Notes: generated from the sequence alone by a model not told the origin. A DNA stretch of 64,000 nt from Gnetum montanum (GCA_015680685.1 MNCI01003306.1:891808-955807), one strand, 5' to 3'. Positions 41,540 to 54,164 are shown, counted from the stretch's first letter. Made by a program: numbers and translations.

Positions 41540-44225
41540 TTATGGCAACCTTAACCCCATGCATCCACGTTGGGAATGCCATGCCCAGCATGGAAACATG
41601 CCTATTATTTTACAAATTAATTAGAATTACAAATTTTTTTCCATTTTTAGTAACCCAAACCTGCCTTTTTCAACCCTATGTTTCCAAAAGTGGGTAAGAC
41701 ATGAGAAAAGCTAGAAACCATGGGTTTCCATGTTGAGGCAATAGTTTCCAACATGGAAGAAGGGGGTAACACCCACTCTTATCCCCAAACACCCATCTAG
41801 CACAATTTTAACCCCAAAGTGAACCCCACATGATCTAGAACCCCTCCAAGCATCATCGACAACCTCAGAATCCCACCAGACCTAGTCAAAACTAGTTGAA
41901 ATCTAGGATTTGGTGTTTTCCACACTAGAGAAGGCTTTTTCCATGCTGAGCCTCTTACCCTTAGCATGGGTTGATGGCAGGAAGCCAAAAATGACCCATG
42001 TTAATGACTTAATGACCATTTCTTAATACGCAATGACCCCTAAGCCCTACCAAAACACTTTGGAGATTTTAAAAGCTTCAAAAGTCATCAAATATGATAC
42101 AAAAACATCATCCCAATATCATCCACGCTAGGGCCACTAGGCCCAGAATGGAATAAATGGGGGAGATTTCATGAGGAACTTACAAACCTCCAAACTATAG
42201 AATTTTGACACCTAACATTGACCATCGACAATGGCAACCCCGAAGGTTGACATGCATGGTTGATCGATTATCGATTTAGCCTAGATTTGACTTTCTTCAT
42301 TGAGATAGATCTTTTCCATGCTAATCCTCCCATCCTCAACATGGAAAAAAGGGGTAAAGCTTGAAAACCCCCTCACAACCTACAAAATGACAAGATCTTA
42401 ACCTTAGGCACTGATGGTCGACACCAGCAACCTTGTGAACACTCATGCATAGCACGATTGATCATAAAAAGATAAAAATTTCTTCCCCCTAATTTTCTAC
42501 ATTGAGCATGGAAGGTCTAGCATGGGAAATGGGGGAGAGCCAAAAAATTACCTAATGATCCTTGAAGCAAACAGATTGTAACATCAGGTATTAGCAATTG
42601 ATGCCAGTAACCTTAGAAGCCCACATGCACGATCAAAAGTGACCACAAAGGGCCAAAAAGTTTTTCCCATAATTTTCCATGCTAATCATGAAATCCCCAA
42701 CATGAAAAAAGGTAGGAAAACCAAAAAACCACTCATTACCCTTCAAAATAATAAGATTTTGACATCAAGCATTGACCATCATCACTAGAAACCTCAGGGA
42801 CATACATGCATGATCAAGAATGATGAAAAAGTATAGAAATCTATTGCCCCCTAATTTTTGATGATGTTCATACTATCCCCAACGTGGAAAAAGAGGGGGA
42901 AGCTCAAAACGTCTTGGAAACCCTATAAACTGACCATTTTTTACTCCAAACCCTAGTCTTCAACCCTGGTAGCCCTAAAGGCTGACATGCATGGTCAATT
43001 GAAGTCAAAACTGGGCTAGATTAGAGTTTTATGGTGTCGCCACATTGTGAATGCCCCCTTCCATGTTCATCAACATGTAAATTAAATGGGATACATACTT
43101 GAGATCCATAACTACCTCAAACAACATTAATTAAACTTGCATGTGCTCTAGGACCCTACCAACATCATTTGGAGCCTTCAAACATCAAGAAACAAATGTC
43201 AAAAGGTCAAAACGTGATTCCTCCTAGTTTTCCACATTAAGCATCCCATTCCCATCATGGAAAAAATGAAAAAAAAGCCTAAAAATTCTTAGAAATACCC
43301 AAAATGACCAGAATTTAACACCAAACCCTAGTCATCAACTTTGATAGTCATGGAGGTTAACATACACAATCAATTGGGGTTGAAATTGGTCAAAATTTGA
43401 GTTGCATGATTCTTCAATGCTAAGGATCCATTTTTACATGCTAAGGATAGTATCCCCAACATGAAAAATCAAGGGAAAACTTGTTTGGAACTTCCAAACA
43501 CCTCAAAATGACATTAAATGACCTTTCATGCACTCTAGAACCCTAGTAGCAGCCATTGGATCCCTTCAACTTCACGAGACTAATCCTAGATGGCTAAAAA
43601 GTGGATCCCCCTAATTTTCCATGCTGAGATCTTCATCAAAATCATAGAAAAATGTGTATAAGTCAAACAACCACTTAGGAATGCCCAAAATTTCTAAAGT
43701 TTTACATGGATCCATAGCCCTTAACCATGGCAACTCTAGAAGGTAACATGCACGGTCAGTTGTGATCCAAATTAGTTTAGATCTAATATTCTTCCTTCTT
43801 CCATGCTAGAGTAACTTCCTAAGTGTGGAAAAAATGAGGAAAAGCTACTTTTCTAGTTTTGGTGACAAGATGGCACTCGTAGAAGACAAAGATCTACACT
43901 AGAGAAGCCAAGAACCTCATAGCCTCTAGATTTTGCTTGTTTGACCTCATTTCAACCTCTAAAACCTAGTACCCTCATTCTTCCATGCTAGAGTAACTCC
44001 CCCATCATGGAAAAAGTGGGGAAAGACCTTAAGTACCCTTAAAAAACCTTCGAACGAGCCTAAAATCAACTGGAAACTTGCAATATCAAAGTCTACAATC
44101 CTAGGGGCCTAGAAACCTAGTCAAAATGCCCTTGAATCATTCTAAATTCATAAAACAAGTGTCCCCCTATTTTTCCACACTAAAGATACTATGCCCAACA
44201 TGGAAAAAAGAGGGAAAGTCATTTT
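41540..44225. repeat. Degenerate array of about 185-base units with CCATG...CATGG hairpins (B)
   Basis: About fifteen units. Each has TTTTCCATGCT, then 10-20 bases, then CCCCAACATGGAAAAA and a GGGGGAAAGCC-like tail, for example at about 42310, 42500, 42670, 42860, 43230, 43620, 43800, 43985 and 44180. Spacing is 170-200 bases. Related words occur in the LTR at 48840-49570. Confidence 0.75.
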
Positions 44226-44639
44226 GCCACATCTTAACACTCAAATTGCATCATAATGAAGCCAAGAGATGCACAAGTTCTAGATCTAGACTCCAGCCAT
44301 CTATTTGACCTAATAGCCCTAATTGATGCCCTAATTAATGCCTAAACTAACCTAATAGCCTTATAGACTCAAAACATAACCTACTAAGCCCTAAAACTGG
44401 AAACACCTAATCATTTTTACCAATATTAGCCATATTCTATCATATATAGCCTATTTTACTTGATTTTTGACTTGTTTTTCGACTTATGTTGCCTTGTTAA
44501 CCTTGCTAACCTTCTATGGCCTTTATACAACCTTATATGTTCATTTTTTGTCTTATTACAACTCTATTTTCCTTTGTTTGGCCTTTAAATGGTATCACAT
44601 AGTGGGGTTTGACCTTCCTTGACCACTTTTTGACACCAT

Positions 44640-44735
44640 ATGACCATGGCCTGCTAAAGCCCTAAACTAGCATCATAGTCCACCAAGACTATAAAGTGGC
44701 ATCATGGCCTAATAAGGCCCAAAACTAGCAAAATT
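44640..44735. repeat. TTAAACTAG-type repeats before B RT
   Basis: Units CCCTAAACTAGCATCATAG, ACTATAAAGTGGCATCATGG and CCCAAAACTAGCAAAATTATGG. With 35165-35295 they bracket the antisense gene and the 185-base array. Confidence 0.6.
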
Positions 44736-44948
44736 ATGGCCTTTATTGACTAGCCTTATACTTCCCCTTGTTTGACCTTTATGTAGTCTTTGTTCGCCCC
44801 TATTACACTATTCTGAACTGACCTTATCTCAATGATGAACTTGGATGGCCTTCATTCGATTAGATTTGCATGTGTTTTATGGAATTTTAACATTATTTAT
44901 TTAGTTTTACCTAGGTGCCACTTAAAATGCTTTTGGTTGACATGCAGG

Positions 44949-46140
44949 ATCAAAGTATGAGTACCTATGAGCATATTAGTTTGTCTTGGTGTCTACATGG
45001 ACCTCATGGTGATATTAAATAGTGTATTAACCTTGATTACCTACATCTTGAGCCTAAGAGTCTTGTAGACCACATAGCCTCAATAGAGTAACCTCTAGAA
45101 TGGCCTAAAAACCTAGTCAAAACACTTAACTTAGTAGGAGACATAATCAAAGACTCTCTAGTTGAGGTCCCTACACAACACATAGTGGTAAGAAGAAAAC
45201 CCTTAAACTAAGTTCCTCACTAGAGCCTCAATGTACCCAAGACATCATGTTGGATCCTATCATTAGACTAGTTAAGCAAAAAGTGTGCAAGATTAGACCT
45301 AATTTGGCCTTGATAATTTGTGATGAAATCTCAAAGCTCTACCAAGCAAGTTTCATTAGGGTTGTCAATTATGTAGAATGGGTATCCAACATAGTGGTAG
45401 TCCCTAAGAAAAATGCAAGTATTTGTGTTTGCATTGATTTTTGAGACCTAAATAAAGCAACTATCAAGGATGACTTCCCTTTGCCTAGTATTGATCAACC
45501 TATTGATACTACAACTGAACATGCCTTATTGTCCTTTATGGATGGATTCTTGGGATATAACCAAATTAGGATCAACCTAAAACACCAACTTAGCATGACC
45601 TTTATGATTCCATGGGGTAATTTTTGTTATACCATGATTCCCTTTAATCTTAAGAACACCAGAGTGACATACCAAAGAGCCATGACCTATACCTTTGGTG
45701 ATTACATGTTAGGTTTGCTTAATGATTACATAGATGACATAGCCATGAAGTCTAAGATAGCTGATGATCATGCTAATGACCTAGAAATTGTGCTTAAAAA
45801 ATTTCTTAAATAAAATCTTAAGCTTAATCTTAAGAAGTGTGTTTTCGGTGTCAAGACCTGTAAGATGCTTGGCTTTATAGTCTCTAAAGCAGGAATACAC
45901 GTAGATCCTGATAAGGTTAAGGCCATGTCCAAATTAGCAACACCTAGCAACCTTAAAGAGCTTTAGGGATTACAAGGAAAATTACAATTTATTCATAGGT
46001 TTATTGTTAGGCTTACGGATAAGTCATAACCCATGCAACACTTGCTTAAGAAAGGAGTTCACTATGAGTGGATGACTTAATGCCAAGCGGCCTTTGAAAA
46101 CCTTAAGCAAGAATTAACACAACTACTAAAAGTTTATCCT
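44949..46140 (+). pseudogene. Element B reverse transcriptase
   Basis: A candidate acceptor (TTGACATGCAG, AG at 44946-44947) precedes a linker that aligns with A. RT follows: LALIICDEISKLYQASFIRV, VSNIVVVPKKN, VCIDF-stop-DLNKA (the Arg codon CGA has become TGA), LPSIDQPIDTTTEHALLSFM, DGFLGYNQIRI, MIPWGNFCYTMIPFNLKN, the active-site box YIDD at about 45728-45739, and LGFIVSKAGIHVDPDKVKAM. It contains at least five stop codons. Confidence 0.85.
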
Positions 46141-47567
46141 TAATAAGAGGGTAAACCATTTTACATTTATATTACCATCTCTGATACATTCATTTCCTCT
46201 TTACTCTATCAAAAACATGATGACAAAGTAGAAATGTGTGTATACTACCTTAACCACACATTAGTTGCCCACGAAACCCGATACACTAAAGTGCTACTGC
46301 CATCATAACTTGGTTAACTATGTCTAGGAATTAAATGTCTAGCCATCAAAGATGAACTGAAGTCTATGCATGTAAAGCTAAGAACTTATAGCCTTACTGT
46401 GACCTAAGGAAGCAATTATTACAACAATTCATAGATGTTGATGTCTAGCACATACCTAGAAATGAAAATGTCATAGCTAATGCAATTGCAACATTAGCCC
46501 TTAGTGTGATGCCAAATGTGTTTAGCAAGTTACCCACCTTAATCATGGACTATGTTACTCCCATCACACAGAACACTGAGGATACCTTTGTGATCATCGT
46601 TCATACTGCTCCTCCTAAGGAGTGGTATGATGATATCAAACTTTACCTTATGCATGGTGAATCCTCAAAAGGCTTGACTACTACTAAGAAGGACATCATA
46701 CATAAGTAGGTGAAGCAGTATGTCATTATAGTTGATAACACATTATGTCGATAATCTTTTGATGGCATACTCCTAAAGTGCATAGGTAAAACTGAAGCTA
46801 GAATAGTCCTAGAGGAGGTTCATGAGGGAGTTTGTGGAGGGCATATAGAACCTAGAGCCATGGCCACTAATATTAGATGATTAGGCTACTATCGGCCCCA
46901 TAGGTACATGGGAATCCAAAATAATAGGCAAAGGATTGGATCTCACTAGATGGAAATGTTACGATGGCAATAGCACTAGCCCCATGGGTGGTTAGGAATT
47001 AAATGCCTAGCCATCAAAGATGAACTAAAGTCTATGCATGAAAAGCTAAGCACTTACAGCCTTATTGTGACCTAGGGAAGAAATTATTACAACAATTCAT
47101 AGATTTTGATGTCTAGAACATACCTAGAAATGAAAATTCCATAGCTAATGAAATTGCAACATTAGCCCTTAGTGTGATGCCAAATGTGTTTAGCAAGTTA
47201 CCCACCTTAATCATGGACTATGTTACTCCCATCACACAGAACACTGAGGATACCTTTGTGATCATCGTTCATAATTCTCCTAAGGAGTTGTATGATGATA
47301 TCAAGCTTTACCTTATGCATGGTGAATCCTCACAAGGCTTGACTACTACTAAGAAGGACATAATACATAAGTAGGTGAAGCAATATGTCATTGTAGTTGA
47401 TAACACATTATGTCGATAATCTTATGATGGCATACTCCTAAAGTGCTTAGGTAAAAATGAAGCTAGAATAGTCCTAGAGGAGGTTCATGAGGGTGTTTGT
47501 GGAGGGCATATAGAACCTAGAGCCATGGCCACTAATATTAGATGATTAGGCTACTATCGGCCCCATA
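46141..47567 (+). pseudogene. Element B RNase H remnants with an internal 668-base duplication
   Basis: After RT only the first part of the standard RNase H remains (FYIYITISDTFISSLLYQKH), joined at about 46310 to the end of the second RNase H (HIPRNENVIANAIATLAL), so most of both domains is deleted. The segment 46326-46902 (second RNase H tail, spacer, start of integrase zinc finger) is repeated almost identically at 46994-47567, with 91 unrelated bases between. The two copies differ by a few substitutions and one 3-base deletion. Confidence 0.8.
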
Positions 47568-48458
47568 TGGAAAATGACTACCTACAAAAGGTTAAGAAAT
47601 GTAACACATACCAACAATATAGAAACCTGATACATGTATCATCAACTAAGTTACATACAACCTAGATAACATGGTCATTTCAAAAATGGGGGTTGGATAT
47701 CATTAGATCTATAATTCCTAAGTCCTCTGTAAGACATAGCTTCTTCATCACCGCAACTGAATATTTTACCAAGTGGGTTGAGATGCATACCCATGACCAT
47801 AGTTACAAATAATAGACTTCAATTTAGTAGCCAAGAAACCAAGGATTTCTGTCACAACCAGAGCATTAAGTAATCTTTCTTGTCACCTTACTACCCTCAA
47901 GCCAATGGACAAGTAGAAGCAAGCAACAAGGCCACCATCAACTTGCTCAAGAAGATGCTCAACAATAGCAAATGCAAGTGGCATGAGCATCTTGTTCATA
48001 CACTATGGTCATATAGAACAACCTATTGCACAACAACTATCTTGAACCCTTATAGCCTTGTTTATGATTCTAAAATTATTTTACCTCTTGAATTACAGGT
48101 GCCATCACTCCGAGTAGCCTTGAATAACTTCTTTAATGATAAGCAGAATAAGGAGTTACAAATGGTAGCCCTAGATTCAATGGAGGAGCAGCATATGCAA
48201 GTGCTTGCTCACATCAAGCACTATCAAGAGAAGCAAAAGTGAAAACATCACCATAACTTGACCATGTGCAAGATCAAGGTGGAGGACCTAGTCCTCAAGG
48301 TCATCCATGAGCATGCAGACAAATTCTTAGCTAACTGGGAAGGGCCCTTCCTTGTCACCAAATCCTATAGGAACAGAGCATTCAAAATAGCTAACATGAA
48401 TGAAAATGAACTAGCCAATCTAGTCAATCATTCCTATCTAAAGTCACACTACATGTAG
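47568..48458 (+). pseudogene. Element B integrase
   Basis: Zinc-finger remnant (VHEGVCGGHI, in both duplicated copies) and core (WGLDIIRSIIPKSSVRHSFF, then SPYYPQANGQVEASNK with the catalytic glutamate in the frame starting 47880). C-terminal pieces are LWSYRTTYCTTT, LPLELQVPSLRV, and at 48258-48458 LVLKVIHEHADKFLANWEGP to LVNHSYLKSHYM. The middle aspartate region is shortened (the TDNGPQF block is damaged), so the enzyme is dead. Confidence 0.83.
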
Positions 48459-48494
48459 TCGATAGATCATGGATAAGCGAGCTTACTTTCAAAT

Positions 48495-48590
48495 AGTCTA
48501 CTACAACCTCAAACTAGTAACACAACTTGCTAGGGCCTTAAACTGGTACCATGGGCTACCACAACCTTAAACTTGCAACCTTGGTGGCCT
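48495..48590. repeat. TTAAACTGG-type repeats after B integrase
   Basis: Units AACCTCAAACTAGTAACAC, GCCTTAAACTGGTACCATGG and AACCTTAAACTTGCAACC, as after the F integrase. Confidence 0.65.
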
Positions 48591-48710
48591 AGATAACCTA
48601 ATTCTCATATGACCTATATGCATTGTAGCATTATAATATGTAGTGGTGTCTTGTATTCTTTGTCAATTCTTCTCGAGTCAATCCTCTAGGCATCAACAAA
48701 GTGAGACCAT

Positions 48711-50100
48711 TGAAACAACACAAAAATTTGCATATTATAGCCAATCTTCATCATTTAGCTTTCACCCCATGAAACATGAGACAAAGCTTCATTGTAAATG
48801 CAANAGGCTATACATTTTTCTACGTTGGAAATACATGCAAGGGTAGATCTCACCTACCCTAAATGTGGAAGGGTGGGGGTTTTGGAAACTTTCCTCCTTA
48901 AAAATGGAGATGACATTCATAGCCTAGAAACCTTTCCCCTTAGTGTGGAAGTTTCCCCCCAACATGGAATCTTCATCCTTGGCATGAAAAATTACATTGC
49001 CCAGTGTGAAAGCCACAAAAGCCAAAATTCATCACTTCATGCACTTCAACATTGACCAACCACTTTAGCAAGCATAGTGAAGAGCTCAGTGTAGGAGATT
49101 CATCTCCAATGTAGAAGGTGTGCCCTAGTTACTATTTATAATAAATGGAATGGCCATGGGTGGAAGCACTTACTATGTATGGTAACCCCCCAAATTTGGA
49201 CATCCATCTCACCTAAATTTGACAGCCAATTTGTAGCCATCTTTGTAACCAAATCATGGCCATTTTGTAGCCCCATTCATGGCCCAAAAAGCATATAAAA
49301 ATCAACCTCCAACACCATTTACAAGTTTAGCAATTTTTTTCAAGATTTTGAAATTTCGAGTAAGTTCAGTGTTATCAAGCAATTTTTGGCATACACACAA
49401 AATTATTCATAATTCCACACTTGGAGCATTCTAAGGCACTCAAGAGCTCTTTCAAGTTTCCATACTTGCATTCTCTTGAACCCCAGTGTGGAAGACTTAT
49501 AGCCTTGAGATTTGTGGATTTTGGTTGTTAACACTGCACTTCTGGGATTTCCAAACCCCAGCGTGGAGTAATCTTGCATCTAGATTTTCCACTTTTCTCA
49601 CCCCCGGTAGTGACCCAACTAGCATATCTAAGGTTGCAGTAGTTTATGCAGGTTTGATAGCATCAAAAATGGCTTAGTACTTAAATCATGGAGCAGATCC
49701 CATTGACTTCAATGGGCTGAACTCCTACACTAGTGGACCCCCTTTGATACCCACTCAGGCACCATTTATACACATTTCTTGAAACTTATTCTTTATTTTC
49801 ATTGTCAATAAAGTTTTAAGTTTTGGGTTTGGTATATGAAATATATTTATTTATCATCTGTGCATTATTTTAAATCTACTATCAATTTTGCATTTTGTTT
49901 CCTTTTATTTCCATGTTTTGCATTTCATAAGTCCCTAGTTGATTTTCCAGACTAGCAAGGATACCTCAAATCCCATTTTTTCTCATGAAGGCCCTAGGGA
50001 TTCGAGGTTCAGGAACTATTACACCAAGGATCCTTGGTTTTTCCAACAACCAAAGTTTTCAGTCACAACAATCCTAATTTTGAGTACTTCTTAAGAACAA
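48711..50100 (+). repeat. Tat LTR downstream of B
   Basis: Starts TGAAACAACACAAAAATTTG after a CATCAACAAAGTGAGACCAT block. TATA-like GCATATAAAAATCAACC lies at about 49288. U3 carries CCAGTGTGGAA and CCCAACATGGAA words in place of the GCTATGCTAC palindromes of the presumed 5' LTR. Near its end (49920-50060) it matches the C leader (AAGTCCCT then CCCATTTT). The right limit is approximate. Confidence 0.6.
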
Positions 50101-50109
50101 AAAGATTTC

Positions 50110-50745
50110 CTTGGTAAACTAGTAGAACTCACCCTCGGTCTATTTGTATTCTACTAAGACATATCATTTCTTGAAGACCATAAGAAACTTATTACAAGAA
50201 ACATCAATCTTCTTCTAGTCCTTTACTTTCTTTTCAGTCTTTCACCATTGTCCTACTAAATCTTTCAATTCATACCTTGTTGCTTGTCTGGTCTATTGTG
50301 CAGCCATGTATCCCATTAATTTGAGCACATTCTTTTCTTTGTTAATATACTCAATGACTATTGTTAGGTCCTTAAAACCAATAAAGGAGGATGGCCCAAG
50401 CTTACAAAACTATTCCATAAGCTTCCTACTAATCAACTATCTATTACCCCTTGCTTCACTTTTCATAGTAGAGGAAGTCACTAGAGTTTTCTTTATTTAT
50501 TATTTTAGAAAATTCAACAAGTACTTGTTAATATCTTCATGGTTGGCACCTATACTTATTGCTAGAGCCAAAATACGAGGACCTTGAATGTGCATATTAA
50601 CACTTGTAGTATCATTTAAAATCTGTAATGGATTCATATTCAAACCCCTATGTGTAGGATTCTTATGCATCCTATCACCTACTATCTCCACACTATAAAT
50701 CATAAGTCATTTGGCATTAATGGAAACCTACTATCTAATACCAAC
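50110..50745 (-). pseudogene. Ty3/gypsy-type gag remnant with tRNA-Met-like primer site
   Basis: On the minus strand, broken frames read FCKLGPSSFIGFKDLTIVIE, YELKDLVGQW with KTEKKVKD, and FLMVFKK with YVLVEYK, resembling the capsid pattern of chromovirus-like gag (F-x-K-x-x-P-x-x-F-x-G, A-x-x-W-W, E-F-x-x-L). An upstream frame at 50500-50703 reads NMNPLQILNDTTSVNMHIQG. At 50732-50745 the minus strand has TTGGTATTAGATAG, a decayed version of the tRNA-iMet site TGGTATCAGAG, which would place an LTR to the right (from about 50746). Confidence 0.45.
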
Positions 50746-52530
50746 TTATAACACTCTTGTAACCAAGCTAGGCTAGAGAGATATTATGTAAGGAATTGAC
50801 GTTAAATGGTGGGTTACACATGAAATATGAGTAGTGAAACCATGTAATATACACACAAAATTTCATACATGATAATAAATAATTAAACATGCAATAAATA
50901 TAAATACTAAAAAAATAAAATCTCTAATCTATCTCATAACATCACTAAAGAATAATCAAGAGCATAATTAGAAATCCCATATATCATCCATAAGGTCAAA
51001 AATGTATATTATCCAATACAAAGGGAACAATGTCATAAAAACCTATCAATTTAACATGCATAGAACTCCATCCATCAGGCCTATCCCATATATGTCAATG
51101 AGCTATCTTATGTAGCATCATCACCTAGATGGAAATAAGAAATCAATATACATTGAGTAGAATCTTTTAATACCTTAACCATTCAACTTGTAGGTAAGAA
51201 CCATGGAATAAGAGTCTTGAACATGGATAAGAGACTTGCACACCACATTGATATGCAAGTGTATACATATGTTGTAATGCCTTGCGTTCTTGATCTCTTA
51301 GTCTATCTTTAACTTTCATTAATCTTTGGTTATCTTATGTTTTGTAGAGGATTTGATCTCATTATTGTGTGTTCCATTATATTTGTAAAACCTTTTAAAT
51401 TATCTTTTAATTAACTTGCCTTGTATTATTATGGTCTTTCTTTTTGAAAATATTCCTCTTTTGAATTTTCATTTTTGTATCAATTAGCATATTTTGTTAA
51501 TATTGTTTTATTGAGCTTTTGGATTTGGACATTACTAATTTCTTATGTTTTTTTTTTTTTTGTGCTAAGAATAGGTTGATGGAAGGTGGTACATGCTATG
51601 AATAGGAAGATGAGAATTTTGGAAAATATCATACTTACTTGCATAAAGATTTCTTCTATTTCCTTTCCTATGTGAACTGGGTCTTTTCTATTATTTATCA
51701 AACTCTTGTTTGAACTTTTATATTTATCATGGATTTGATCCAAAAGATAATTCATTATAACTCATTATTGCTATATTGTCTACAAATATGTGATCTTGTA
51801 TTTAACTGAGTTTTATCTCTCACACAACAATTGCATTTACTCATTGATTATTTCTTCCTTTCTTATGGTGATCTAATCTCTTGGCATTCAACTTCATGTG
51901 TTGCAAATGAACTTTATTGTCATTCAACTTCTAAAGGTAGAGTAAATAGTCTAGGCTTTATTTTTCTATACCTTTTCAACGATCTAATTATTGTTTCATT
52001 ATTACCAACTTTTTCATCCTTTTTTTCAAAGTTTTTAATGAATCTTACCTTTTTGTTAATCTCTTGCAACCATTTCAACCTTTTTTCCAATTGAATGATA
52101 TGTCTTGAAGGTTAAGGAACCATCCTTACCAAAGTAGTGAGAGTTGCAAAAAGATGTCTTTATGGCTGAGAAGATGTCTACCAGGTAGGATAAGACATCT
52201 ATTTATGTGTATGGTTTCTCCATGAATAATGGTACCTTTGGCATCCCTAGGATGATCTTGTAGTCTTACTAGAGACATCAATCCTATACTATATACGTAA
52301 TGCAGTAGACATCTACTTCTAAGCCAAGACGTCTATCTTGCCAAGGCTATTAGGAAAGCCATTCAAACTGAAGTTCAAGGCCTCATTATGTGCTTAAATA
52401 GGATCCCTTTGACCCTGTAACACCTTCAACTCATCAAAACACATCCAAATACAACCAAAATCAGGTAAAATATACCATTTTGTTGTCAACTTGTGGCTAC
52501 TATTTTCTTGTCTATTTCACCCTGCACTAG
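50746..52530. other. AT-rich sequence, possibly an LTR of the minus-strand gag remnant
   Basis: No convincing gene or repeat. A poly-T run lies at 51547-51561. If the primer site at 50732-50745 is real, part of this stretch should be its LTR. Confidence 0.3.
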
Positions 52531-52539
52531 AAGAGTCGA

Positions 52540-52790
52540 GAAGCCTTGTCTTCTCCTATAAATAAAGTATTGTGTGATCATTAGAGGCATCTAAAGAAGA
52601 TAGATCAAAAGTAACGCTCCTTTCTCCTTCTAAGCATTCCTTCTTTGAAGCATTCATGAGGCTTTCTATTGTAATTTCTCCTATTTTGAGTAATAAAAGA
52701 AGTGTTCTTTCTGCTCATATTTAAGTTTTCTAAGTAACGTAAGGAAGAGAGTAAACATTTTTTATCCAAGTAGAGAGTGGTATCAGAGCC
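52540..52790 (+). promoter_or_regulatory. Promoter, poly-A signal and tRNA-Met primer site of a pararetrovirus-like element
   Basis: TCTCCTATAAATAAAG at 52550 is a TATA box, AATAAAAG at 52692 a poly-A signal, and TGGTATCAGAGCC at 52778-52790 an intact tRNA-iMet primer site. AGACATCT / AGACGTCT words repeat upstream (about 52150-52335). The order fits a pararetrovirus large-transcript promoter or an LTR. Confidence 0.5.
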
Positions 52791-52906
52791 AAGTTACTCA
52801 TAGATTTTCCATCCCTTTATGTGATTTTGTTGATCACTGAGGCATTAGGGAAGTAAGACACACAGTAAGGTTGAAGGATTGGTGAAGTAAGATGTGTATC
52901 TGAAGC

Positions 52907-53906
52907 ATGGCAACAACTACATCCTCACCAACCACAATGGCATCGTCATCTTGCAACATCTCAAGTTCCTCTTCCTCTTGCTCTTATGTTACTCATTTAT
53001 CTTACTACTGTAGCAATAAACAAGGCATCAATCTTCCACCCCTTCCTACTCAACAAGACATTTTTCTGCTTAGTAGCATCAATTTTTCTAAAAGCTTTAG
53101 TAGTATGCACCTCTCTAAATGTGATTTAGAGATTACTAGCTCTAGTCTACATCCAATTGTCCTAATCTTTTTCTCCCTGGAGGAGGTAGAGGAATGGATT
53201 AGATATGGGTATAATTACATCCATATTACCTAGATTGATATCCATATTTATCCTCATTTTAAGTATCATCTAAAAAACCCATACTAGATAGCCCTAATAG
53301 ATTGACACTTCAAGAACTTTGAAGATGCAATAATCACACAAGCCACAGGTCAACTAGAAAAAGATGTGTTAGTAGTAACCCTACCCAACTTTACTCTCTA
53401 TCTACATGACCCTAATTTATATAACAGTATAATGTTAATTACTTATATTCCCTTAGATATGGTTCAAGATAGTGTTTATGCTACCATAGGTACTAGGTTA
53501 ATTTTTAAGGTATTTGAAACCATGAGTATTAAAACTTTAATTCCCTTTGGACAACAAGCCCTACAAGTAGGCTTGACAAATATCAAATATGATGTTCAAA
53601 TAAATAATGAAGATTTTCCCATACATAAGATGTATCCAGATCTAGATAATGTACAAGAAGAATTTTATGGTTATATAAGGCCTAGGAAATCAAAATATAA
53701 TAAACTTAGATATCAGGTCTAGTTGGCAATCCCCAAGTTTACAAAGTATGACCCTCTCTATGAAGAGCATTACAAAAGAAAACCTAAGCTGAAGAAAATC
53801 CTTCCCCTTGTAAAAAAATCCACTAGATCTCATCCCAAGAACATCTACTACCTCTATTCGAATCCTAGTAGAAGACGAAGAATTAAACATAAAAAAGAAA
53901 ATTAAG
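52907..53906 (+). pseudogene. Probable endogenous pararetrovirus (caulimovirid-like) movement-protein region
   Basis: Beginning 117 bases after the primer site, a Ser/Thr-rich leader frame (52907-53233) passes through two or three stop codons into a frame at 53366-53722. The pattern of short beta-strand-like segments, a central D-P-N-L and a later G-x-R/T-L-x-x-K element looks like the 30K-type movement domain that opens the polyprotein of some integrated plant pararetroviruses. A basic stretch follows to 53905 and is cut by the LTR of C. No RT or coat domain is present in the window. The copy is broken by stops and truncated. A gag of an unusual LTR element is the alternative. Confidence 0.42.
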
Positions 53907-54164
53907 TGAAACACCATCAATTTTGGGACTTTCATGATTCATCACAATCCCAAAATTTGGACAAGGATCTCTGCAAGCTCGGTGTCATGCTAGACCGTGT
54001 AGACAACATGGCACCTTGGAAGTCCTAACACCTACGAAGCCACTTCTGGGCCTACCTACCACCCTTTGTAGAATAGTTGACACAGCACCCAGTCATGAGG
54101 CCAGTTTGCATGAATGAAGCACTAACAATGGATCATATAGTTTGGCAAGTTTTCTAACTGTGGG

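Noticed and set aside
41540-44225. CRISPR-like array of spaced palindromic repeats
   Set aside because: Units are about 185 bases and degenerate, the DNA is plant nuclear, and no cas gene exists. It is a tandem hairpin array in a retrotransposon.
50306-50587. Plus-strand membrane-protein-like open frame of 93 residues
   Set aside because: It lies opposite a gag-like minus-strand sequence with a nearby primer site, and its hydrophobicity fits a shadow of that AT-rich coding strand.
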